This document shows, in pieces, positions 1 through 10,502 of a stretch of DNA of 33,273 bases (its first letter is position 1; every line of letters starts with the position of its first letter). Source of the stretch: an uncultured Acidobacteriia bacterium (lineage in GTDB: Bacteria; Acidobacteriota; Terriglobia; Bryobacterales; Bryobacteraceae); contig CAIRXZ010000279.1 in NCBI GenBank assembly GCA_903882645.1, positions 1-33,273 of the forward strand, in the 5' to 3' direction. The notes beneath the pieces are model-generated. The model made no database searches. It was not told the origin of the DNA and saw only the letters and a program-made list of their open reading frames with translations. Both the position numbers and the translations under genes were made by a program.

Positions 1-34
1 CAGAGCCGCGACCGTTAGGGAGCGGTTCTTGGGT

Positions 35-1054
35 TCACCCCACATATCTCGCGTACAAGCTTCGCGCCACTCCCGTGTCGGCGGTCCCCTTGACGATGGC
101 GCGGCCATCGGGGAAGATGGTCATCTCGTAGGGCGCGATTCGAAACCGCAACGCGAATTCGCCGGCCCGGACCTCGCCCAGCGGCTCGAGCCGGGCCTTC
201 AACTCGGCCAAGTCGATGGGCCGCTCGCGTTCGTGGATCTGGACGGCGTTGCGCCCGCACATCCGCACAGGAGGACGGGCGGATTCGTCGAGGTTCGGGA
301 ATTCACGCTTCCCGCAACAGGGGCAGTCCGGGTCCGGCGGGCGCCCTTGGATCTGGCGAATGCCGCCCTCCCACACGTCGATGGCCGTGATTTCTCCGCG
401 AACCAGATCCGCGCGGCCGGAGAGGATCTTCAGCGCGTCCGCCACCTGAAACGACGCCACCGCGGCCACGATCGCGTTCAGAATTCCGGCCGTCTCACAG
501 GTGGGCTGGATGAGGGAAGGCGGATCGGGGTAGACGCACCTCAGACACGCTGTGCGCCCAGGGATCACCGGCATGGTTAAGCCGTAACTGCCCACGGCGC
601 CTCCGTAGATCCACGGCTTTCCCCGGCTCACCGCGAAATCGTTTATCAAATACCGCGTTTCGAAGTTATCCGTGCCATCCAGAATCACGTCCGCGGGGCC
701 CAGCAATTCCGCCACGTTCCCGGCGGTGAGATCCGCAACCACGCCGCGCGCCCGCACTCCGGAGTTGATCTTCGCGATGCGCCGCCCGGCCGCGACGGCC
801 TTGGGCAGCGCCGCGGCGGCGTCGGATTCCTCGAACAGCCACTGGCGCTGGAGATTGCCCGGCTCGACGTAATCGCGGTCGATGATCGTGATCGCCCCGA
901 CCCCGGCCCGGGCCAGCGCGGCGGCGTGAAAACTGCCGAGCGCGCCGCAGCCCGCAATGGCGGCGTGCGACCGGGCCAGCGATTCCTGGCCGCGTTCCCC
1001 AATGCCCGGGAACAGGATTTGCCGCGAGTAGCGCTCGCGATCGGCCGCGTCCAT
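35..1054 (-). CDS. ThiF/MoeB/HesA-family E1-like adenylyltransferase
   Basis: Family members adenylate the C-terminal Gly-Gly of a ubiquitin-like sulfur carrier (ThiS or MoaD type) for thiamine or molybdopterin synthesis. In the 339-residue product I see the nucleotide-binding GCGALG at 35-40, the acidic DRD at 59-61, DGTDN at 126-130, zinc-binding CxxC pairs at C170/C173 and C244/C247, and the PTCETAG segment with a candidate catalytic Cys186. About 75 residues (from 265) follow the second CxxC pair. This is a short C-terminal domain, not a rhodanese. The ATG at 1054 is preferred because the reading MDAADRERYSRQ matches the family N-terminus; an upstream in-frame start at 1087 would add 11 unlikely residues. 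It is divergent from the BamA-family gene with about 43 bp between them. No thi or moa genes adjoin it, so the choice between ThiF and MoeB roles is open. Confidence 0.85.
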   Translation of the reverse strand: MDAADRERYSRQILFPGIGERGQESLARSHAAIAGCGALGSFHAAALARAGVGAITIIDRDYVEPGNLQRQWLFEESDAAAALPKAVAAGRRIAKINSGVRARGVVADLTAGNVAELLGPADVILDGTDNFETRYLINDFAVSRGKPWIYGGAVGSYGLTMPVIPGRTACLRCVYPDPPSLIQPTCETAGILNAIVAAVASFQVADALKILSGRADLVRGEITAIDVWEGGIRQIQGRPPDPDCPCCGKREFPNLDESARPPVRMCGRNAVQIHERERPIDLAELKARLEPLGEVRAGEFALRFRIAPYEMTIFPDGRAIVKGTADTGVARSLYARYVG

Positions 1055-1097
1055 GAACCCGATGGTAACAAACTTGCTATGAAGCACTTACGTTATT

Positions 1098-4097
1098 ATG
1101 AAGTTCGTGCGCACGCTGTCCGCCGGTCTCTCATCGGTCCTCTTGGCGCTCGTGGCAACACAGCCCGTGCTTCGGGCGCAATACCAAAAGTTCGAGGGGA
1201 AAGAGATCGAAAGCGTCCGGTTCGATCCCGCCGCGCAGCCGCTGGACTCCGCGGAACTATCGGAGATTGTGCCTCTCAAGGCGCGTGCGCCTTTGAGGAT
1301 CGCGGATGTGCGCGCCGCCATCGAGCGCCTGTTCGCCACGGGCCGCTACGCCGATATCCAGGTGGATGCGAAACCGTCGGACGGCGGCGTGGCTCTGACC
1401 TTCCTCACCAGGAACAGTTGGTTTATCGGCGATGTCATGGTGACGGGACGCGTTTCGAGCCCGCCCAACGCCGGCCAATTGGAGAACGCGGCGCGGCTGG
1501 AGCTGGGCGCTCCCTACACGGACGCCCTGCTCGACAGCGCGCTGGCCGCGCAGCGGACGTTGCTCGAAAGCAATGGTCTCTACGGCGCCAAGATCGGCTC
1601 CGCTCCGGATTTCGACGCCGGCCGGGCCTACCAGCAAGTGAATCTCCGCTTCACGGTGGAGAGCGGCCGGCGCGCCAGTTTCAGCGCGCCGGAACTCGTG
1701 GGGGATTTGAAGATGGACCCGGCGAAGGTGCTCGCCGCGGCCAAGCTCCGCCGTTGGGTCATCCACACGTGGAAGCCGGTCACGCAGACCCGCATCCGCC
1801 AGAGCCTGGACGGCATTCGCTCGCTTTATCAGAAAGAGAACCGCCTCGAGGCCAAGATCTCGCTCGAATCCATCCGTTACGACGCGGCGGCCAATCGGGT
1901 CGTCCCGACTCTCCGGATCGACGCCGGTCCGCGCATCGAGCTGAACCCCATCGGGACGAAGATCTCGCGCACGAAAATGCAGCGTTACCTGCCTGTATTC
2001 GAGGAGCACTCGCTGGACCGCGACCTGCTGACGGAGGGCGCGCGGAACCTGACGGGATATTTCCAGTCCAGGGGCTATTTCGACGCCCGGGTACAGTTCA
2101 ACGAGCAGCGCGTCGTAAACGACAAGGCCTCGATCGACTTCCTGATCGACACCGGCCCGCGCCACAAGCTCGTACACATCGGGATCGCCGGAAACCGGTA
2201 CTTTCCGGTCGATACCATCCGGGAGCGGATGTTGCTGCGGACCGCCTCCTTTCTCCAGTTTCCTCACGGGCGTTACAGCGAAGGCCTTATAAGCCAGGAC
2301 GAATCCTCCATTGTCAGCCTCTATCAGGCGAACGGATTCCGGGATGCCCGGGTAACCCACCGGCTGGAGGACCCCTACCAGGGCAAGGAGGGCGACATGG
2401 CGGTATTTCTCGATATCGACGAAGGACCGCAGTACTTCATCGAGAGCCTTCAGGTGGACGGCATCGAGAGCCTGGACAAGACCGATCTCCTCTCTATGCT
2501 CAGCTCCGTGGCCGGGCAGCCCTTCAGCGAATTCAACGTCGCGGTGGACCGCGATGCCATCCTGGCCCGCTACTTCGAGAAGGGGTTCCCCAACGCCACG
2601 GTCACGTGGAGCTCCAAGCCGGCCGCACATCGGCATCGGATGGACCTACGCTACGCTATCAGCGAAGGGCAGGCGCAACTGGTGCGCCAGGCGATCGCCA
2701 CCGGTCTCGTGACCACGCGGCCGAGCCTGATCAGACGGTACCTCACCCTGAATCCCGGCGATCCGATCTCTCCCGCCGCGATCACCGATATCCAGCGCAA
2801 GCTTTACGATCTTGGCGTATTCGCGAAAGTCGACGCAGCCATCCAGGATCCCGACGGCGATACCAGCCGCAAGTACGTGCTCTACAACGTGGAGGAAGCG
2901 CGGCGGTACTCGGCGGCGGCCGGCTTCGGCGCTCAACTGGGGAAAATCGGCGGCTGCAATACTTGCCTGGACGCCCCCGCCGGCGTGACCGGCTTCTCCC
3001 CGCGCGTCTCGCTCGACCTGACGCGCAGCAATCTTTGGGGCGTCGCGCACAGCATCAGCCTGCGCACGCGAGCGTCCACAATCGACCAGCGCGCGATCCT
3101 GAATTACTCGTGGCCCCGATTCGAGCGCGACGACAACCTCAATCTCTCTTTTACCGCCATGTATGAGCACTCGCTCGACATCCTGACGTTCAATTCCAGA
3201 CGGGAGGAGGTATCGGCGCAGTTGTCGCAGCGGTTTTCGAAGACCCTCACGCTGTTCTATCGATACTCCTACCGGCTGGTGAACGTGAGCGACCTGAAAG
3301 TCACGGAGTTTCTGATCGGCCAGCTCTCCCAGCCCGTGCGCGTCGGCATGCCGTCCCTGAACCTGGTGCAGGACCGGCGCGACGATCCGGCCGAGCCGCA
3401 CAAGGGCATCTACAACACGCTCGACCTTGGCATCGCCGAGCACATGTTCGGTTCCCAGCGCAATTACTCCCGCGTCCTGGCGCGCAATTCCAGCTACTAC
3501 CCGCTAGGGAAGAGACTGGTCCTGGCGCGCAGCACGGAGTTCGGATATCTCCACGCGTTCAGTTATCAATGCGACCCGAGCGCCGAGACCAGTTGCGCTC
3601 TCAACGCAATTCCGCTGGCCGAACGGTTTTTCGGCGGCGGCGGAACGTCGCAGCGCGGTTTCGCCGACAACCAGGCCGGTCCAAGGGATACGGGCAGCGG
3701 GTTCCCGCTGGGAGGCACGGCGCTGCTGTTCAACCAGACCGAACTCCGCTTTCCGCTGATCGGCGAAGATATTGGAGGCGTACTTTTTCACGACCTCGGC
3801 AACGTGTATTCCAGCCTGGGCAACATTTCGTTCCGCACAAACCAGCACGGTCTCCAGGACTTCGACTACATGGTCCACGCCGTGGGATTCGGAATTCGCT
3901 ACCGCACCCCCATCGGGCCGGTGCGCGCGGACTTTGCGTACAGCATCAACCCGCCCTATTTCTACGGCTTCAAGGGCACGCAGCAGGAATTGCTCAACGC
4001 CGGCCTGAACCCCTGTCCGCCCAACGTCCCGAATCAGTGCCAGGTGCAAAACTCAGGCCACTTTCAGTTTTTCATTTCGGTAGGACAGACCTTCTGA
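1098..4097 (+). CDS. BamA/TamA-family outer-membrane protein with about seven POTRA units
   Basis: This is an Omp85-superfamily protein that inserts or exports proteins across the outer membrane. The 999-residue product has a signal peptide (about 1-27, ending LRA). A series of POTRA-like beta-alpha-alpha-beta units follows at roughly 31-105, 106-190, 191-277, 278-354, 355-445, 446-526 and 527-603. A D15-type barrel of about 395 residues ends in the terminal Phe typical of outer-membrane proteins (GQTF). Seven POTRA units is more than the five of E. coli BamA or the three of TamA; the count is mine by eye. The conserved barrel region includes ERFFGGGGTSQRGF and PIGPVRADFAYSIN. Downstream lie a SurA-like protein and a TamB-like protein, which supports a TamA-like or general assembly role. 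Whether it is the cell's main BamA cannot be settled from one window. Confidence 0.9.
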   Translation: MKFVRTLSAGLSSVLLALVATQPVLRAQYQKFEGKEIESVRFDPAAQPLDSAELSEIVPLKARAPLRIADVRAAIERLFATGRYADIQVDAKPSDGGVALTFLTRNSWFIGDVMVTGRVSSPPNAGQLENAARLELGAPYTDALLDSALAAQRTLLESNGLYGAKIGSAPDFDAGRAYQQVNLRFTVESGRRASFSAPELVGDLKMDPAKVLAAAKLRRWVIHTWKPVTQTRIRQSLDGIRSLYQKENRLEAKISLESIRYDAAANRVVPTLRIDAGPRIELNPIGTKISRTKMQRYLPVFEEHSLDRDLLTEGARNLTGYFQSRGYFDARVQFNEQRVVNDKASIDFLIDTGPRHKLVHIGIAGNRYFPVDTIRERMLLRTASFLQFPHGRYSEGLISQDESSIVSLYQANGFRDARVTHRLEDPYQGKEGDMAVFLDIDEGPQYFIESLQVDGIESLDKTDLLSMLSSVAGQPFSEFNVAVDRDAILARYFEKGFPNATVTWSSKPAAHRHRMDLRYAISEGQAQLVRQAIATGLVTTRPSLIRRYLTLNPGDPISPAAITDIQRKLYDLGVFAKVDAAIQDPDGDTSRKYVLYNVEEARRYSAAAGFGAQLGKIGGCNTCLDAPAGVTGFSPRVSLDLTRSNLWGVAHSISLRTRASTIDQRAILNYSWPRFERDDNLNLSFTAMYEHSLDILTFNSRREEVSAQLSQRFSKTLTLFYRYSYRLVNVSDLKVTEFLIGQLSQPVRVGMPSLNLVQDRRDDPAEPHKGIYNTLDLGIAEHMFGSQRNYSRVLARNSSYYPLGKRLVLARSTEFGYLHAFSYQCDPSAETSCALNAIPLAERFFGGGGTSQRGFADNQAGPRDTGSGFPLGGTALLFNQTELRFPLIGEDIGGVLFHDLGNVYSSLGNISFRTNQHGLQDFDYMVHAVGFGIRYRTPIGPVRADFAYSINPPYFYGFKGTQQELLNAGLNPCPPNVPNQCQVQNSGHFQFFISVGQTF

Positions 4098-4116
4098 TGC
4101 GGTGGATCTGCGACCA

Positions 4117-4333
4117 AGCCCCGAGAGGGGCGCTAGAGAGTAGCCCAGGGCGCAAGCCCTGCGGAACCGGTCCGGCAACATGCCAGCCCCGTAGGGGCGC
4201 AAGAAGTCCCTTCGCGCCTGCGGAGCGATCGCTCAAGATGGAGCGGTTCTTTCGCCCCTCCGGGGCTTTCCGCTGCGCGCGCTTGTTCCCACGGCTTACG
4301 CCGTGGGCTACTTTCCAGCGCCCCTCCGGGGCT
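4117..4333. repeat. MITE-like palindromic element with about 45-bp inverted ends
   Basis: The 280 bp between the BamA-family gene and the SurA-like gene hold an inverted-repeat structure. The left arm, 4117-4161, begins AGCCCCGAGAGGGGCGCT and continues with a TAGCCCAGGG...CAAGCCCTG hairpin. The right arm, 4288-4333, is its imperfect reverse complement, ending GCGCCCCTCCGGGGCT. Two more copies of the AGCCCCG/CGGGGCT core lie inside, near 4185 and 4255. There is no transposase. The element resembles a non-autonomous repeat or paired REP-like units. It contains open reading frames by chance (high GC), which are not believed to be genes. Confidence 0.75.
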
Positions 4334-4378
4334 GATCGCGGGGAAGGTCCCGGCCGAAATGTACAGACTTGGAAGGGC

Positions 4379-5041
4379 TTGCAGGGGCGTGGGGCAGGCG
4401 CTTTCGCCTGGCTTCTGCTCTTTGCGGCGGCTTTCCCGCTGCGCGGCGAGATCGTGGACCGCATTGCCGTCTCGGTGGGCAACCGCGTCATCACGGCCAG
4501 CGATATCGATCGCGAGATTCGCGTGACGGCGTTCCTGGACGGCAGGGCGCCGGATTTCAGCCCGGCCGGGAAGCGCGCGACGGCCGGCCGCCTGGTGGAG
4601 CAGCAACTCATCCAGCGCGAGCTGGAGACCAGCCGTTACACGATTCCATCCGCCGCGGAGATGGAACCGGCGTTCGAGAAGTTCAAGCGGGAGCGCTTCC
4701 CGAACCAGGCGGACTACGAGCGCGCGCTGGCCGCCGCCGGCCTTTCCAGCCAGGACGTGAAGGACGAACTGCTCTGGGCGCGCAGACTGACGTGGTTCGT
4801 CAATGCGCGTTTCCGGCTCGGCGTGCAGGTGACCGAGGAGGAGATCCGGGACTACTTCGAGAAGGCGGTGAAGCCCGCCGCCGAAGCCGCTCATCCCCGC
4901 GATCCGGTGACGCTCGACGAGTACCGCGACAAGATCGAAGAGACCCTCGCCGGGCCGCGCGTGGACCGGGAAGTCGACGCCTGGCTCACGGAGGCCCGCA
5001 AGCGCACCGAAATCGTATATCACGTCGAGGCGTTCCAGTGA
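4379..5041 (+). CDS. SurA N-terminal-domain-like periplasmic chaperone, no PPIase domain
   Basis: The product (220 residues from a TTG start) has a hydrophobic leader (AWLLLFAAAFPLRG) followed by VDRIAVSVGNRVITASDID, the hallmark opening of SurA-type periplasmic chaperones. A helical region ends in TEEEIRDYFEK and a C-terminal helix. No parvulin peptidyl-prolyl isomerase domain is visible, so it is probably a chaperone module only. The start is uncertain. No ATG is suitably placed in frame, and TTG at 4379 follows GGAAGG closely and gives a complete signal peptide. An in-frame ATG near 4238 would read through the upstream repeat and is unlikely. The stop overlaps the GTG of the TamB-like gene (GTGA), implying translational coupling. 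The role would be escorting outer-membrane proteins to the assembly machinery encoded next door. Confidence 0.75.
   Translation: MQGRGAGAFAWLLLFAAAFPLRGEIVDRIAVSVGNRVITASDIDREIRVTAFLDGRAPDFSPAGKRATAGRLVEQQLIQRELETSRYTIPSAAEMEPAFEKFKRERFPNQADYERALAAAGLSSQDVKDELLWARRLTWFVNARFRLGVQVTEEEIRDYFEKAVKPAAEAAHPRDPVTLDEYRDKIEETLAGPRVDREVDAWLTEARKRTEIVYHVEAFQ
4389..4410 (-). repeat. GCAGGCG/CGCCTGC palindrome, inverted copy inside the SurA-like leader
   Basis: These 22 bases are the exact reverse complement of 17084-17105, which sits upstream of the DHDPS-family gene. The core is GCAGGCGCTTTCGCCTG, preceded by GTGGG. In this copy the repeat lies within the predicted signal-peptide codons of the SurA-like gene (encoding GAGAFAW). 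Confidence 0.8.
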
Positions 5042-8000
5042 CCCGCAAGCGTCTCGCCCGGATCGTCGCGTGCTCCGCCGCCCTGCTTGGGATTCTCGTC
5101 TTGTCCGGAGCGCTGGCGGTCCGCAGCCATTGGTTCCGCGAGCTGGTGCGGCGGCGGCTGGTGAGCGCCGTCGAGACGGCCACGGGCGGACGCGTGGAGA
5201 TTGGGGCGTTCACGCTCGACTGGTGCCGCCTGCGCGTGGAAGCCGACGGCTTCACGATTCACGGGACGGAACCGGCGGGCAAGCCGCCGCTATTCCACGC
5301 CGCCTCCGTCGCGGTGGGGCTGAAAATCGTTTCCGTTTTCGAGCGGCGGGTGGACATCGAATCTCTGGACGTCGCCGAACCCCGCGTCTATCTGATCCTT
5401 TCTCCCGACGGGCGCACGAACGTCCCCGAGCCCCGGTCCGGGAACAGTAAGCGGAATCCGGTGGAGACCGTTGTCGACCTTGCCATCGGCCGCTTCAGCT
5501 TGCGGGAGGGCGTTTTTGAGGTGGAATCGCGGGGCGCGACGCCGTTCGACGTCCGCGGCCGCGGTCTGCGCGCGAACTTCGGATACGAACGGGCCGGCCG
5601 GCGCTACCGCGGCGGCCTGAGCGTTCAGCCGCTCGATCTCGACATCGCCGGCTACGCCGCAACGCCGGTGAACGTCACGGCGGACCTGACGGTGGAGAGG
5701 AACCGGATTCTGATCGAGTCGGCGGCGTTCGAGACCGGCGCCTCGCGCGTTCAGTTCTCCGGCGCCGTGGAGGATCCGGCCTCTCCGCGCGGCTCGTTTC
5801 AATACGAGGCGCGCGTTTCTCAAGGCGACGTAGCGCGCTTCCTGCGCACCAAGCTGCTGGAGAGCGGGACCGTTCAAGTGAGCGGCCGCGCCGTGTGGAA
5901 CGGCTCCACCCAATTCTCCGTGCTGGGCGCTCTGCGCGGCTCCAACCTGGAGTACCGCGACGCCTCGATCCGGTTGCGCGATTTTCGCGCCGAGGGCGCG
6001 CTCTCGGCCGGCCCCAACGGAATCGATGTCACCGGGCTGCGCCTTGCGGGGTTCTGGGCGCCGCCCGCGAACAGCGTCCCCGTGGATGCGCTTATCGAGC
6101 GCGCGACGGTGCGCGGCGCCGACCTCGGCTTCCAGGGCATCACTTTGGCCCTGTTAGGCGGCAGCTTCCAGGGGAAAGGCCGCCTCCTGAACCTGGACCG
6201 CTATCACGTGGACGGGGAGATCGCCGGCTTCCAGGCTCGCCGCGTGGTAGCCGTTTACAGTTCCGCGCCGCTGCCGTGGGATGGGCGCGGTTCGGGACCC
6301 CTCACGCTCGAAGGCTCGTTCCTCAAGCCGGACGAACTGCGCGTTTTCACCAGCCTGTCGGTCACGCCCGAACCCGGTGGAGCGCCGGTGCGCGGGCGGA
6401 TTACCGCGGGCTACGAGGCTGCCAGCGGAATCCTGGATCTCGGCCGCTCGACCATCGCGCTGCCCGCTTCGCGCGTGGATTTCAGCGGCGCGATGGGCCG
6501 CCAGTTGCGGGTCCACCTGGAAACCCGCGATCTCAACGAGCTTCTTCCAGCCGTGGGAGAAGACGCCGCGTCGGTTCCCTTGAAGATTGAAAACGGGTCC
6601 GCTCTGTTCGACGGCGCGGTCACCGGCAGCATCGACGATCCGCGGATCGCCGGCCGCCTCAGCCTAGCTCGTTTCTCGTATGCCGGGAAGGCCTTCGATT
6701 CGCTGGTTGCGGATGCGGCGGCGTCGCCCGAAAGCGTGCGTCTGGACAATGCCGCGCTGACGGCCGGCGCGGTGCGCGCGCAGTTCCACGCGGAGGTTGC
6801 GCTGCGCCAGTGGAAAACCGCGCCGGACAGCGCCATCTCCGGCAACGCGACGGTCCGCAACGCGCCCCTGAGGGAACTTGCGGCACAACTCGAATGGCGG
6901 GGCGCGTCCGTGGCGGGCACGCTCGATGCCACCGCGCAGGCGGCCGGCACGGTCTCGAACCCCGTCGTCCAGTGCGATGTGGACGTCTCCAGGGGCGCGT
7001 TCGGCGGCGAGCCGTTCGATCGCGTAACGGCCCACGTGAGTTACTCCGGCCGCTCGCTGGAGGTCTCTTCGGCGCAGATCGCCGCGGGGGCTAAGCAGGT
7101 GCGGCTGGACGCGGCATATAGCCACGCCGCCGGCGATTACGGAACCGGCCGTCTGCGGCTCCAGGCCGCCAGTAACGCCATGCCGCTGGAACAGGTCCAC
7201 ACACTCGCCGAGGCGCGGCCGGGCATAAAGGGGACGATTCAAGCGACCGTGAGCGGAGCGGCCGATATCGGACCGGCGCGCCCGGGCCGGCGCGGCTTCG
7301 ACATCGCCGAACTGCGCGCGGACATCGTTTTGCAAGGGGTCCAACTGGCCGGGCATGCGCTGGGCAACGCGCGCCTCACGGCGGTTTCCGAAGGGAGGAC
7401 GCTGCGCGCGCACCTGGATTCGGACTTGGCCGGCTCGGCCGTGCATGGAGACGGATCGTGGCGCATGGAAGACGATTATCCCGGCAAGGCGAACGTCTCC
7501 TTCTCCCGGCTCGATCTCGCCCGCTTGCGCGAATGGCTGGCGCCTTCGGCGTCTGGCGCTCCCTCGCCGTTCACCGGGTCCGCCGAGGGTCAACTGAGCC
7601 TCGATGGCCCCCTGCTCCGCCCGGAGGCGCTCAAGGCCGAGCTGCGCATTCCGAAGTTCGAACTTGGCCTCGCCCCCGGGGCCCGCCCGGCCGGCGACGC
7701 CGCGGCGTCCACGATCCACAACAGCGGCCCCATTGTGGCTGCGATGGCGAACAACGTAATTACCATCGGGAGCGCTCATTTTGAGGGCCGCGGCACGGAT
7801 CTGACCATCGCCGGCAAGGCGGCGCTTACCGAGAGAAGCCCATTTGACCTCCGGGTGAACGGCCAGGCGGATCTCAGCATCCTGGAGGACTTCTTTCCGG
7901 GCCTCCATTCCGCCGGATCGGTCACGGTTTCCGCCACCTTGCGCGGACCGCTCGATGCGCCGCAACTCGGGGGACGCGCGGAGGTGCGCAACGCTTCGCT

Positions 8001-9135
8001 GAACGTCACCGATTTTCCAAACGGGCTTTCCAACGCGAACGGCGTGATCCTATTCACCGGCAGCCGCGCCACCATCCAGAGTCTCAGCGGGGAAAGCGGC
8101 GGCGGCAGGGTGGAGCTTTCGGGCTTCGCCGGCGGCGAGAGCGGTCAGACGGTCTTCCGGCTGCACGCCAGCGCTCAGAATGTGCGGGTGCGCTATCCGG
8201 CGGGCGTCAGCACCGTGGCGAACGCCAGCCTGAACCTCACCGGCTCGCCGGAGCGCAGCATGCTCGCCGGAACGGTCACGGTTCTGCGCACCGGCTTTAA
8301 TCCGGAGGCCGATTTCAGCTCCGTGCTCGCCAGTTCCGCCGGACCCGTGCAGACGCCCTCCGCGCCCACCGGCCCGCTGGGCGGCTTGAACTTCGATATC
8401 CAGATCCAGACCGCGCCGGACGTCCAGGTGCAGAGCTCGCTGACGCAGGATATCGGGATCGAGGCGAATCTCCGGTTGAAGGGGACGGTGAGCAATCCCG
8501 GGCTGCAAGGGCGCGTCAACATAACCCACGGCCAGTTACTTTTCTTCGGGACCAAGTACAACATCAACCAGGGGTCCATCGCGTTTTACAACCAGGCGAA
8601 GATCGAGCCGGTAGTGAATGTCGATCTGGAAACCAAGGCCAAGGGAATCGACGTTACGCTGACAGTTTCGGGGCCGCTCGGCAAGCTGAACCTGACGCCG
8701 CGGTCCGACCCGCCGCTCCAATTCAATGAAATCGTGGCGTTTCTGGCCAGCGGGCAAGCCCCCACCTCGGACCCAACGCTGCTGGCGCAGACCAACACGG
8801 CGCCGCAATCCTGGCAGCAAATGGGAGCGTCCGCCCTGCTTGGCCAAGCTATCGCCAGTCCCGTAACGGGCCGGTTGCAGCGCTTCTTCGGCGTGAGCAG
8901 CCTGCGCATCGACCCGACCCTGCCCGGCGTTCAGTACAACCCCCAGGCGCGCATCACTTTGGAGCAGCAGGTGACGCCGGCGATTACGTTCACCTACATT
9001 ACCGTGATCAACAGCAGCAACCCTCAGGTGGTGAGCGTGGAGTGGAATCTGAGCAAGCAATGGTCCGTGAGCGCCCTGCGCGAGGAGAACGGGGTTTTCG
9101 GGTTGGATTTCTTTGTCAAGCGGCAGTTTAAGTAA
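5038..9135 (+). CDS. tamB: TamB-like translocation/assembly module protein (DUF490)
   Basis: TamB-family proteins span the periplasm from an inner-membrane anchor to an Omp85 partner and act in outer-membrane protein or phospholipid delivery. The 1365-residue product has one N-terminal membrane segment (about 9-29) and a very long stretch of repeating beta-strand sequence. Its C-terminal DUF490 region includes [32 protein letters not shown] and [14 protein letters not shown]. The length is close to E. coli TamB (1259). The GTG start at 5038 overlaps the previous stop by 4 nt; longer in-frame readings run through the SurA-like gene and are rejected. Its position in the same cluster as the BamA/TamA-family gene fits a TamA-TamB-like pair with a chaperone between them. 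Confidence 0.9.
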   Translation: MTRKRLARIVACSAALLGILVLSGALAVRSHWFRELVRRRLVSAVETATGGRVEIGAFTLDWCRLRVEADGFTIHGTEPAGKPPLFHAASVAVGLKIVSVFERRVDIESLDVAEPRVYLILSPDGRTNVPEPRSGNSKRNPVETVVDLAIGRFSLREGVFEVESRGATPFDVRGRGLRANFGYERAGRRYRGGLSVQPLDLDIAGYAATPVNVTADLTVERNRILIESAAFETGASRVQFSGAVEDPASPRGSFQYEARVSQGDVARFLRTKLLESGTVQVSGRAVWNGSTQFSVLGALRGSNLEYRDASIRLRDFRAEGALSAGPNGIDVTGLRLAGFWAPPANSVPVDALIERATVRGADLGFQGITLALLGGSFQGKGRLLNLDRYHVDGEIAGFQARRVVAVYSSAPLPWDGRGSGPLTLEGSFLKPDELRVFTSLSVTPEPGGAPVRGRITAGYEAASGILDLGRSTIALPASRVDFSGAMGRQLRVHLETRDLNELLPAVGEDAASVPLKIENGSALFDGAVTGSIDDPRIAGRLSLARFSYAGKAFDSLVADAAASPESVRLDNAALTAGAVRAQFHAEVALRQWKTAPDSAISGNATVRNAPLRELAAQLEWRGASVAGTLDATAQAAGTVSNPVVQCDVDVSRGAFGGEPFDRVTAHVSYSGRSLEVSSAQIAAGAKQVRLDAAYSHAAGDYGTGRLRLQAASNAMPLEQVHTLAEARPGIKGTIQATVSGAADIGPARPGRRGFDIAELRADIVLQGVQLAGHALGNARLTAVSEGRTLRAHLDSDLAGSAVHGDGSWRMEDDYPGKANVSFSRLDLARLREWLAPSASGAPSPFTGSAEGQLSLDGPLLRPEALKAELRIPKFELGLAPGARPAGDAAASTIHNSGPIVAAMANNVITIGSAHFEGRGTDLTIAGKAALTERSPFDLRVNGQADLSILEDFFPGLHSAGSVTVSATLRGPLDAPQLGGRAEVRNASLNVTDFPNGLSNANGVILFTGSRATIQSLSGESGGGRVELSGFAGGESGQTVFRLHASAQNVRVRYPAGVSTVANASLNLTGSPERSMLAGTVTVLRTGFNPEADFSSVLASSAGPVQTPSAPTGPLGGLNFDIQIQTAPDVQVQSSLTQDIGIEANLRLKGTVSNPGLQGRVNITHGQLLFFGTKYNINQGSIAFYNQAKIEPVVNVDLETKAKGIDVTLTVSGPLGKLNLTPRSDPPLQFNEIVAFLASGQAPTSDPTLLAQTNTAPQSWQQMGASALLGQAIASPVTGRLQRFFGVSSLRIDPTLPGVQYNPQARITLEQQVTPAITFTYITVINSSNPQVVSVEWNLSKQWSVSALREENGVFGLDFFVKRQFK

Positions 9136-9216
9136 AGGGTGCGGCGGGCTCCCAAACCCCCGTCCGCCCGAACTTCCCCTTGCCATGGCGCGGATCTGCC
9201 TGAAACAATAGGATCT

Positions 9217-10470
9217 ATGCGGATACGCGTACTGGGAATCGTGCTGGCGGGCGGAAAGGGGACACGGCTCTTCCCGCTGACCAAGGAACGGGCCAAACCG
9301 GCCGTTCCGTTTGGGGGGAAGTACCGGATCATCGATTTCGTCCTCAGCAACTTCATTAACTCCGGGATCTATTCGGTTTACGTGCTCACGCAGTTCCGCA
9401 GCCAGTCGCTGCTACAGCACTTGAGCGAGGGCTGGCAGTTCGGCGGGCTGCTCAAGACGCAGTTCATGATTCCCGTCCCCGCCCAGATGCGCTCGCCGGA
9501 CGAGACGTGGTATCAGGGCACGGCCGACGCCATCTACCAGAACATCAACCTGGTCGAGCAATCCGATCCGCACCTGGTGGCCATTTTCGGCGCCGACCAC
9601 ATCTATCGCATGAACATCACCAGCATGATCGAGTATCACGTCCAGAAGGCGGCCGAAGTGACTGTGGCGGCCATTCCTGTGGAACGGAGCCTGGCAAGCG
9701 AGCTGGGCGTGATCGAGGCGGCCGAAGACGGGCGCATTCTCGGATTTCACGAGAAGAACCCCGAAGCGCCCGCGATTCCCGGCGACGGCGAGCGGGTGTT
9801 CGCCTCGATGGGCAACTACGTCTTCTCCACCCGCACCCTGCTGCGGTTGCTCCGCGACGATGCGGCGGACGAGAGCAGCCACCACGATTTCGGGCACGAC
9901 ATCCTGCCGCGCCTGGCGGGCAAAGGCAATATCTACGCCTACGATTTTCAGACCAACCGGATACCCGGCGAGCCGCCCGACGCCGCCCCATACTGGCGCG
10001 ATGTGGGAAGCATCGACTCGTATTACGAAGCCAACATGGACTTGCGCTCGGTCACCCCGGCGCTGAACCTCTATAACCGGGAATGGCCGGTGCGCACCAC
10101 CAGTTACCCGGACCCGCCGGCGAAGTTCACCTTCGACGAGCTGAACCGGCGGGGGGAAGCGATCGACTCCATCGTCTCGGGCGGCTGCATTCTGTCCGGC
10201 GGGCTGGTGCGGAACTCCATCCTGGGGCGCGGCGTGCGGGTGCACACGGGAGCGCAGGTGGACGACTGCATCATTCTGGACAATTGCGATATCGGCCGCC
10301 GCGCCAAGCTTCGCCGCACCATTGTGGACAAGAACGTGCGCGTGCCGGAGGACGCGGTGATCGGGTACGAGCTGGAAGCCGACCGCTTGCTCCACTTCGT
10401 CACCGAGAGCGGCATCGTGGTCGTCGCCGGCAACCGTTCGCCCATCGACCTTTCGGGGTTGGTGGTGTAA
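9217..10470 (+). CDS. glgC: Glucose-1-phosphate adenylyltransferase
   Basis: The enzyme makes ADP-glucose from ATP and glucose-1-phosphate, the committed step of bacterial glycogen synthesis. The 417-residue product has the nucleotidyltransferase signature [11 protein letters not shown] at 12-22, then [15 protein letters not shown], the substrate-region motif [22 protein letters not shown] and [17 protein letters not shown]-terminal left-handed beta-helix-type region follows ([20 protein letters not shown], then [13 protein letters not shown]). This is the normal family length and architecture. ATG 9217 gives the usual N-terminus; reading from further upstream adds 26 non-homologous residues. 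AGGA lies 3 nt before the ATG, and an AACAAT hexamer ends 7 nt before it. No other glg genes are in the window. Confidence 0.95.
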   Translation: MRIRVLGIVLAGGKGTRLFPLTKERAKPAVPFGGKYRIIDFVLSNFINSGIYSVYVLTQFRSQSLLQHLSEGWQFGGLLKTQFMIPVPAQMRSPDETWYQGTADAIYQNINLVEQSDPHLVAIFGADHIYRMNITSMIEYHVQKAAEVTVAAIPVERSLASELGVIEAAEDGRILGFHEKNPEAPAIPGDGERVFASMGNYVFSTRTLLRLLRDDAADESSHHDFGHDILPRLAGKGNIYAYDFQTNRIPGEPPDAAPYWRDVGSIDSYYEANMDLRSVTPALNLYNREWPVRTTSYPDPPAKFTFDELNRRGEAIDSIVSGGCILSGGLVRNSILGRGVRVHTGAQVDDCIILDNCDIGRRAKLRRTIVDKNVRVPEDAVIGYELEADRLLHFVTESGIVVVAGNRSPIDLSGLVV

Positions 10471-10502
10471 GCCGGTCCGCCGCTCCCGGGCGGAAGCCGT
10501 TC

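Noticed and set aside
1257-2636. Long antisense open frame (459 codons) opposite the BamA-family gene
   Set aside because: It is the shadow of a strongly supported coding gene in GC-rich DNA; its sequence has no family signature.
4238-4378. In-frame ATG upstream of the SurA-like gene that would lengthen its N-terminus
   Set aside because: The added residues are translated from the inverted-repeat element and would bury the signal peptide internally.
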